The translations under genes and the position numbers were made by a program. From Lentisphaerae bacterium GWF2_57_35 (GTDB lineage: Bacteria > Verrucomicrobiota > Kiritimatiellia > CAIQIC01 > GWF2-57-35), in the NCBI GenBank assembly GCA_001804865.1, contig MHBK01000057.1, positions 60,025 to 124,024 of the forward strand: a DNA stretch of 64,000 bases, read 5' to 3'. Under the pieces are notes generated by a model, which was not told the origin of the DNA, did no database searches, and worked only from the letters and a program-made list of their open reading frames with translations. This document shows positions 58,663 through 64,000 of this stretch, in pieces; the first letter of the stretch is position 1; each line of letters starts with the position of its first letter.

Positions 58663-61600
58663 TCACAGGCTCACCCCTTCCTCCGGCTCGATAACGGTTA
58701 TTTCCGGAGGCGTGGTGTCCGATGCGCTTTCAGCGGGATCGGGAATTCCGTCGCAGTCGGTATCCGGACTCAACGGATCGGTTAAAGACGTATTGATTTC
58801 GTAATCGTCCGACCAGCCGTCGTTGTCGTCGTCCGGATCGAGTTCGTCGGCAAGGCCGTCGGCGTCGTTGTCGCCAACGGGCGAGTTGGCGAACCAGTCG
58901 CAATTGTCCTGGATGCCGTCGGCGTCCGAGTCCGTCGAGAGCGGATCGCTGGAGAATCCCCTCGTGCCAAAAACTTCCTCGCCGTCGGTAAGCCCGTCAT
59001 GGTCGGAATCGGCGTCCAACGGCTCCGTGCCGTAGAGGACCAATTCCTCCCAGTCGGTCAATCCGTCCAAGTCGGAATCTGCAACGGCCGGATCGAGCCC
59101 CAGGCTTTGCTCGTAGAGGTCGCTCAACCCGTCGTTATCCGAGTCCGCCATGAACTGGCGGGCGTTCATTTGGAAGGAATTGCCGCTCATCAAGGTCGAA
59201 TAGAGCGCCACGGGCGAGCCCAAGGCCGTAATGCCGGCCACGGAACCCACATCGTACCCGTCGTAGTTGATGCCCGTGCCCGTGTAGGAGTTGCCCAAGT
59301 CCGTCCAGTTGGTGCCGTTGGCCCGGCGGGCATATAGATACTGTGAGTAGGCCCCTGTGAGTTGAGCCCATGCCAGGAAGAGTTCTCCGGTTCCCCGACA
59401 GGACAAGGACAGGCTCCTTGAACTGATGTACGAGGATATGTCCTTGTGCAGCCCAATGCCCCCGGAGGATTTCCCCACGTCCAGCCACGTACTGCCATTA
59501 TAGTACTTTAACCAAAGTCCATGCCGGGGCGGATAGGTGATGTAATTGGTCAGCGCCATCGCGTTTAAGTGCAACCAGGCCAAATACGGGGTGTTGTTGC
59601 TCGGACTGACCTTCAACGAAAACAAGTTGCAGGCCCCTCCGTTATTGTCGTCGGAATCCAACCCGCTGCCCAACGTCGGCCAAGAGGATGTGCCGTCCCA
59701 TTTCCTCACATAGAAACGGAAACTGCTCCAGTAGGAAACCACCGGACGCCCATCGGGGCCAATGGCGATGCCGGGGCTGTAGTAGGCGCCCAAGCCGGTG
59801 ATGCCGCTATCTGTCGCGGAAGAGCCCAGCCCCACCCAACTGCTGCCGTTGAACCGCCGGACCTGAATGGATGCATTCGGGGAAATCCAGCGGATGGAGG
59901 TTACCACCGGCTGATTTTGCGTATCGACGGCCACGGCGCATCGATCGAAAAAATTGGTGACGGTGTAGTTGTTGGTCGCACCGGTGCCGTTGGTGTGATA
60001 CCAGTTTTTTTTCTGGATCGTGGTATAGCTGTAGCAGGCTACGGGAGCGATCGAACTGGCGTACGAATTGCCTTGGGCAGTCCAGTTCGTGCCCGACCAG
60101 CGCAACAGATAAAGCCCGCCCGAGGTCCGGTACTCGGTCCAGGTCACCACGGGATAGCCGTTGGCGTCCAGCGCCATGTCGAAATCGAAGATGCCGTTAC
60201 TCGCCGTCGAAACGCCCGAGCCAGAGGAAGAGGCCGCAAACTGTTCCCAATGGCCTGAGAGCGTCGTCCAATTATCCAAACTCATGTCGGTGGGCACGCC
60301 AAACCACTGCATCACATATATCTGAGCCTTTCCGCTATCGTCCGTGCCCTTCCAGGCCACCACGGGTCTCCCCCGCGAATCTTCCCGCGCGATAATCAGA
60401 TTGCCGCCGCCGGCGATGTAGCGCATGGAGAGATCGCCCGGAGCCGGAGTCCATGGATTGGGGTCGGGTCCGGCAAACACAGAACCCACCGAATTGGGGC
60501 CGTCGCTGATCTGGTCGTTGTCGCAATCCGGATTGGTCGGGTCAGCGCCATGCTTGTACTCGTCGAGATTGATTAAGCCGTCGCTGTCTATGTCGCCGGA
60601 GGCGTCATTCGTGGAGGGCGTCAGCCCGTAACGAATTTCCCAGCCGTCGGGAATGCCGTCGCCGTCGCTGTCCGGATTGTTGGGATCGATGTTGAAAAGG
60701 TACTCTTTCCAGTTGGCCGCCTCGTCGCTGTCGCGGTCCAATAAGCCATCTGCCGCGTTGGTGGGATCGAAGTTGTGTTCCCATTCCCACCAATCGGGCA
60801 TCCCGTCTGAGTCGGTATCCTGGGCAAGGGTGAAGTTAAGGCCCGTCACTCGATTGCTAAGCGCTATGGCCTGGGCCGCATACTGCCCCGCCGCCTCCAC
60901 CCCCAGATTGAACACTCCATCGTAGTTTTCGTCGATGAAAGCGCGAATCCAATAATTCGACGAAGGAAGCTCCGTAATCGAGAAGTTCATCGGGAAACTT
61001 AAAAACATCGTCCCGCCGGTCTGGCTGGCCTCTCCCTGCTCCCAGGAGGTCACACTTTGATAAGGGCTCTGCCAACTGTTCGAGGAAGTCACGGCCAGCA
61101 CGTAGACATTGCCCGTGGCGCTGCCGGTGTAGAGAAGAGTGCCCCACAAGGACGGCTGGTCCTCAAGCGTCATGTCGATGCCCGATACGTCGGAAGTGAC
61201 GGAAAGGGCATTGGTGCTGTACCGTCCCCAGGGTTCCCACACTTCCCGGATAAAATTGTTGTTTACATCTCTGAAGGTTTTGAAATAGTACTCCTCGTCA
61301 TTGCCTATTTCGGCGTTGGTGTAGGCACCCGGAGAAGCAAGCGAGATGGACTTGGCCAAGGACCAGCTATCGGCCTCGGTCAAGGTCAGCATGAAGATCG
61401 TGCCGGTCTCGATTCCGGAATAGCTGATCGAGCCGGATATCCGCACCGGACGGGAGTTGGGATCGTTCGGGTTGGTCAAAAACACCCTGGATTCCCGCAT
61501 ATCTGGGTAGGAATCTTGATCGGTATCGAGGTCGGCGTTCGCCGCACAATAGAGTCGCACCGGCAGGCCGACCCCGCTGCTGGAATCGACCCAGGCGATT

Positions 61601-62391
61601 TCGTTGGTGCCTTCGGTGGAGAGTTCGCGTATGGCAATCGACCAGACTTCTTCCATCAAATCGTTGCATGTAAATATATCCAAACGATTTGTAAAAGAAT
61701 CCGGGTAGCCTATAATCATTTTAAGCCCGTTGGTCTGGCGGGAGAAGGCTTCAAAAACGATATTAGTCGCGGCCTCTTCGGAGCGCATCAGTTGCATGCC
61801 CCCGTCCAGGCTTTGGAGACTTACGGCTTGAGCGGAGAGCCGGTCAGCGACATAGAGATAAGGCTCAACTGACTCTACTGGAATGAGTTTTGCCAAAATT
61901 TGCACACTGGAACAAGGCGCCACGGAGGCATTCCGAAATCGGGCGTCCGGATCGTAACCCAAGGGCAAGGCGTAGAGCCGCTTGCCGGTTAGAGTGGATT
62001 GAAAGACGGCTTCCCGAGCAGCCCCATCGACCCGAACCGTGATGGGATAGACTTTGATCGAATTCTCGTACTCGTAGGGGAGACGGGCGAACTCTGCGGG
62101 AAGGGCGCTCCATGATGCAAACGGCAACAGAAAAGGACTGCTCGGTTGCCTGAGGATAAAACCGTCGCCAAAGGGCGGGGTAATGACTCGGTAAAAATCG
62201 AAGTCTTCCAAGAGAAGCTGCTGCAAGTCACCGATGTCGGAGACCTCGGCCTCCATCATCTCTTGATATCGCACAGGATCGACCGGAGCAGGAGGCTTTT
62301 CGATCTGTTTCGAAGCGGCGGCTAATACAGCCAACGAACTCAATGTAGCGGCAAACAACACCCCTACCCTCAACCTTCTTGATTGCTTCAT
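58663..62391 (-). CDS. Large secreted protein with TSP3 calcium-binding repeats, possibly truncated
   Basis: The 1242-residue protein starts with a signal peptide (LRVGVLFAATLSSLAVLAAA). It contains DxDxDGxxD calcium-binding (thrombospondin type 3) repeats near residues 535-635 and again near 1080-1225, and between them about 400 residues with propeller-like repeats (NGSSWVGLGSS, DGRPVVSYW, NGSTWLDVG). The end, TTPPEITVIEPEEGVSL, is the usual opening of an Ig-like or HYR-like domain, yet the stop codon follows at once and a heptamer array lies 6 bp beyond. It is probably truncated or was once longer. It sits directly upstream of the RHS toxin and may form a surface complex with it. Confidence 0.75.
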   Translation of the reverse strand: MKQSRRLRVGVLFAATLSSLAVLAAASKQIEKPPAPVDPVRYQEMMEAEVSDIGDLQQLLLEDFDFYRVITPPFGDGFILRQPSSPFLLPFASWSALPAEFARLPYEYENSIKVYPITVRVDGAAREAVFQSTLTGKRLYALPLGYDPDARFRNASVAPCSSVQILAKLIPVESVEPYLYVADRLSAQAVSLQSLDGGMQLMRSEEAATNIVFEAFSRQTNGLKMIIGYPDSFTNRLDIFTCNDLMEEVWSIAIRELSTEGTNEIAWVDSSSGVGLPVRLYCAANADLDTDQDSYPDMRESRVFLTNPNDPNSRPVRISGSISYSGIETGTIFMLTLTEADSWSLAKSISLASPGAYTNAEIGNDEEYYFKTFRDVNNNFIREVWEPWGRYSTNALSVTSDVSGIDMTLEDQPSLWGTLLYTGSATGNVYVLAVTSSNSWQSPYQSVTSWEQGEASQTGGTMFLSFPMNFSITELPSSNYWIRAFIDENYDGVFNLGVEAAGQYAAQAIALSNRVTGLNFTLAQDTDSDGMPDWWEWEHNFDPTNAADGLLDRDSDEAANWKEYLFNIDPNNPDSDGDGIPDGWEIRYGLTPSTNDASGDIDSDGLINLDEYKHGADPTNPDCDNDQISDGPNSVGSVFAGPDPNPWTPAPGDLSMRYIAGGGNLIIAREDSRGRPVVAWKGTDDSGKAQIYVMQWFGVPTDMSLDNWTTLSGHWEQFAASSSGSGVSTASNGIFDFDMALDANGYPVVTWTEYRTSGGLYLLRWSGTNWTAQGNSYASSIAPVACYSYTTIQKKNWYHTNGTGATNNYTVTNFFDRCAVAVDTQNQPVVTSIRWISPNASIQVRRFNGSSWVGLGSSATDSGITGLGAYYSPGIAIGPDGRPVVSYWSSFRFYVRKWDGTSSWPTLGSGLDSDDNNGGACNLFSLKVSPSNNTPYLAWLHLNAMALTNYITYPPRHGLWLKYYNGSTWLDVGKSSGGIGLHKDISSYISSRSLSLSCRGTGELFLAWAQLTGAYSQYLYARRANGTNWTDLGNSYTGTGINYDGYDVGSVAGITALGSPVALYSTLMSGNSFQMNARQFMADSDNDGLSDLYEQSLGLDPAVADSDLDGLTDWEELVLYGTEPLDADSDHDGLTDGEEVFGTRGFSSDPLSTDSDADGIQDNCDWFANSPVGDNDADGLADELDPDDDNDGWSDDYEINTSLTDPLSPDTDCDGIPDPAESASDTTPPEITVIEPEEGVSL

Positions 62392-62735
62392 CCTTCACCC
62401 CTTTGTTTGATTGATCAACTAAATCCCCAGGACTTGATTCCGCAAAAAAAGGCGAGCGCGGCGTCCAAGCCCATGCGTCTGTATCACCGCCGCAACGCGG
62501 ACTCTCGGACACAAGAAACCCGGAGCCGCGCCCATTGGGCGTGCTCCGCAGTTTCATTCCAAGAGAACAAACGTTGCGGGTTTGATACAGAACGATTACT
62601 GCGCAGATACGCAAAACAAAACTCATAAAGAACAAAGTCCAGGTTCCCCGTGAAACCAGTCCCCATGAAACCAGACTCCAAACGCATTTTGCATATCAAC
62701 TGATGAAAGGCCAGCATAAATCGATGAAATTTTGG
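62392..62735. other. Gap between terminase and cargo block
   Basis: This 344-bp stretch contains a 15-nt direct repeat (62646-62660 and 62661-62675, CCCCRTGAAACCAG-type) and no credible gene. It marks the left junction of the cargo in transcription order. No integrase, transposase or inverted repeat is seen. Confidence 0.5.
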
Positions 62736-64000
62736 TTAGTACCGAATGGACCTTCGAGAGCTATTCAAGGCTCTTGAATTGGGTCCGTGAGAAAGCAGCG
62801 ACATGCTTCCGGAGTAGTGATATGTCACACGCTGGCTGTTTGCCAGCGCCAACGAAATCACACAGTCATCGTGATAGCCAGACGGGGCGTTGTAGGTGAT
62901 GGCGCCGTTGGAGGAAATGGCGTACTCGAATCGCTTCATTTCGTTGGTCAAGACGTCCCATGCCGCAGGCCATGAAATTTGAGCCTGTTCGACGGCGACG
63001 ATGAGACGCTGGATCAACTCCGTTTTGCTGTGGTTCGTGAACTTGAAGGGCGTGATGTTGGGATAGACGCGGATCAGGTCGTCGTAGATCGGGTCCCCTG
63101 CCCCGGTGGCGTCGAGGATCAGGCGGCCATTGTGCTTGCGGGCGAAAGCGAGTATCCGCTCTTTCTGGATCGGCCAGTCGAGATGGTTGAAGCGATCCAT
63201 GTCGAAGCAGCGGCCGGTGCGGCTGTCCATGGCAATGAGGACGGTGAAGTCGGTGTGCTTGGCGATGTCGCAACCTATAAGGCAGTGACCAGTAATCAGT
63301 GAACAGTGTTCAGTGTGAATGAGGCAGCGTTCGATGTTGTGGAAGACGCCGGCGCTGTCCTCCAGGAATTCGGCTTCGTATTCTTGGCGGAAGATGTCCG
63401 CGGGGGTGGTCCGCTTGGCTTCGTCCCATTCCGATTGCGGGAAGTAGGGGTTTGAGTTGCTGGGGAATGTGAAGCTGGCGTATTCGGTCTCGGTGGGATC
63501 GTGGCCACGGGTGTGGATGTCGAAAAACCAGTTCCGACCTTTGGGCGTTGTGATGAACAGAGCCCAGCCCAATCTATCCGCCAGAGCCGGACGGATGTAT
63601 TGCTGCCAGACTTGCCCCTCGATCCGGGCGGCCTCGTCCACGATGACGCCATCGTAGCCTTCGCCCAGGATGGTGTCGGGATTGTCGGCGGAGAGGAAAA
63701 GGACTTCGGATGCCTCCCCTGCCCCTTTGAAGAAAGCCCGGCGGGGATTCTGGCCCTTGAACTGGACGAAGTCCCCGGCAATGGTGGTCAGGGCTCTTTC
63801 GCCGCGTTCAGCAATGAAGTACGTGGGCGCGATCCAGGCGAACAGTCCGCCACGCTCGCAGCCTATGTCGAGGAGTTCGGCGGCGGCAAAGCGGGTTTTG
63901 CCGAAACGCCGACCGCAACAGACCGCGCGGAATCGCTTGGATCTTTCATGGTGGATGGCAAGCTGGGCGGCATGGGGTGTGTAACTAAAAGTGATTGCCA
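62736..64000 (-). CDS. Phage terminase large subunit (5' end beyond window)
   Basis: The frame stays open to the right edge, so the N-terminus is missing. At least 420 residues are visible. Walker A is GRRFGKTRFA (near the edge), Walker B is YDGVIVDEAARI (the GTG at 63641 is inside this motif and is not a start), and TTPKGRNWFF is the coupling motif. The nuclease domain has IGCDIAKHTDF, LDATGAGDPI and a late Asp pair in GYHDDCVISLAL. This enzyme packages DNA into capsids with the portal. Its gene lies 14 kb upstream of the portal, separated by the cargo block. Confidence 0.92.
   Translation of the reverse strand, partial: AITFSYTPHAAQLAIHHERSKRFRAVCCGRRFGKTRFAAAELLDIGCERGGLFAWIAPTYFIAERGERALTTIAGDFVQFKGQNPRRAFFKGAGEASEVLFLSADNPDTILGEGYDGVIVDEAARIEGQVWQQYIRPALADRLGWALFITTPKGRNWFFDIHTRGHDPTETEYASFTFPSNSNPYFPQSEWDEAKRTTPADIFRQEYEAEFLEDSAGVFHNIERCLIHTEHCSLITGHCLIGCDIAKHTDFTVLIAMDSRTGRCFDMDRFNHLDWPIQKERILAFARKHNGRLILDATGAGDPIYDDLIRVYPNITPFKFTNHSKTELIQRLIVAVEQAQISWPAAWDVLTNEMKRFEYAISSNGAITYNAPSGYHDDCVISLALANSQRVTYHYSGSMSLLSHGPNSRALNSSRRSIRY

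Noticed and set aside
63641..63641. GTG at 63641 as the terminase start
   Set aside because: It lies in the Walker B motif; the frame continues upstream to the window edge and includes Walker A.

Overview
The window is bacterial chromosome from a Gram-negative member of the PVC superphylum, most likely Verrucomicrobiota/Kiritimatiellota. This placement is an inference from gene content. The clues are a secreted lyase-like protein ending in an 'LESTTNL...FFRLR' tail, a TIGR03790 protein, a potassium-type membrane pyrophosphatase, LpxA, very large secreted TSP3 and RHS proteins, and abundant hexamer, heptamer and palindromic repeats between genes. About 37 kb of host DNA is followed by about 27 kb of a phage-derived element that begins at a tRNA-Gly gene.

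Host part (1-37,250). The left end has an antitoxin-like gene and a large secreted polysaccharide-lyase-like protein. A nitrogen-linked block follows. An NrpR/DUF128-type repressor diverges from gdhA, and their shared promoter carries TACGGCA inverted repeats. Downstream, a KaiC-like/PPDK-N ATP-grasp protein is coupled to a second GDH paralogue whose catalytic lysine is replaced by glutamate. Next come a FAD oxidoreductase, a DUF167 protein, and a run encoding patatin, a ROK kinase, TatD and a TIGR03790 protein. The membrane pyrophosphatase hppA is next. The cell-shape cluster reads mreB-mreC-mreD-mrdA-rodA-rng. The last host operon is ileS-dksA/traR-like-lspA-miaA-hflX-radC-lpxA, with many stop/start overlaps. 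The host genes are separated by several families of short dispersed repeats.

Phage-derived part (37,250-64,000). Everything is on the minus strand. In transcription order it holds a terminase large subunit (cut by the right edge), a 13.5-kb cargo block, a DUF935 (Mu gp29-like) portal, three proteins sharing a DDQRKA(x)FA(x)M motif (one of them the Mu gpI-like protease), a scaffold-like protein, a decoration protein, a major capsid protein, a gp36-like adaptor, a fibre-like protein, a holin-like protein, a small lipoprotein, a papain-like cell-wall hydrolase and a GIY-YIG nuclease. No tail tube, sheath, tape-measure, baseplate or integrase gene is visible. Two matching promoters with similar hairpin leaders precede the portal and the scaffold/capsid genes.

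The cargo block carries a HelD-like helicase with a nuclease-like insertion, an Imm11-type immunity gene, an RHS toxin (TPR, C39-like peptidase, RHS, AHH nuclease) and a TSP3-rich secreted protein that seems to end early at a heptamer repeat. The most novel signals are the GDH paralogue with its ATP-grasp partner, the NrpR-gdhA operator cluster, the shared DDQRKA motif in phage head-module proteins, and the paired phage leaders.
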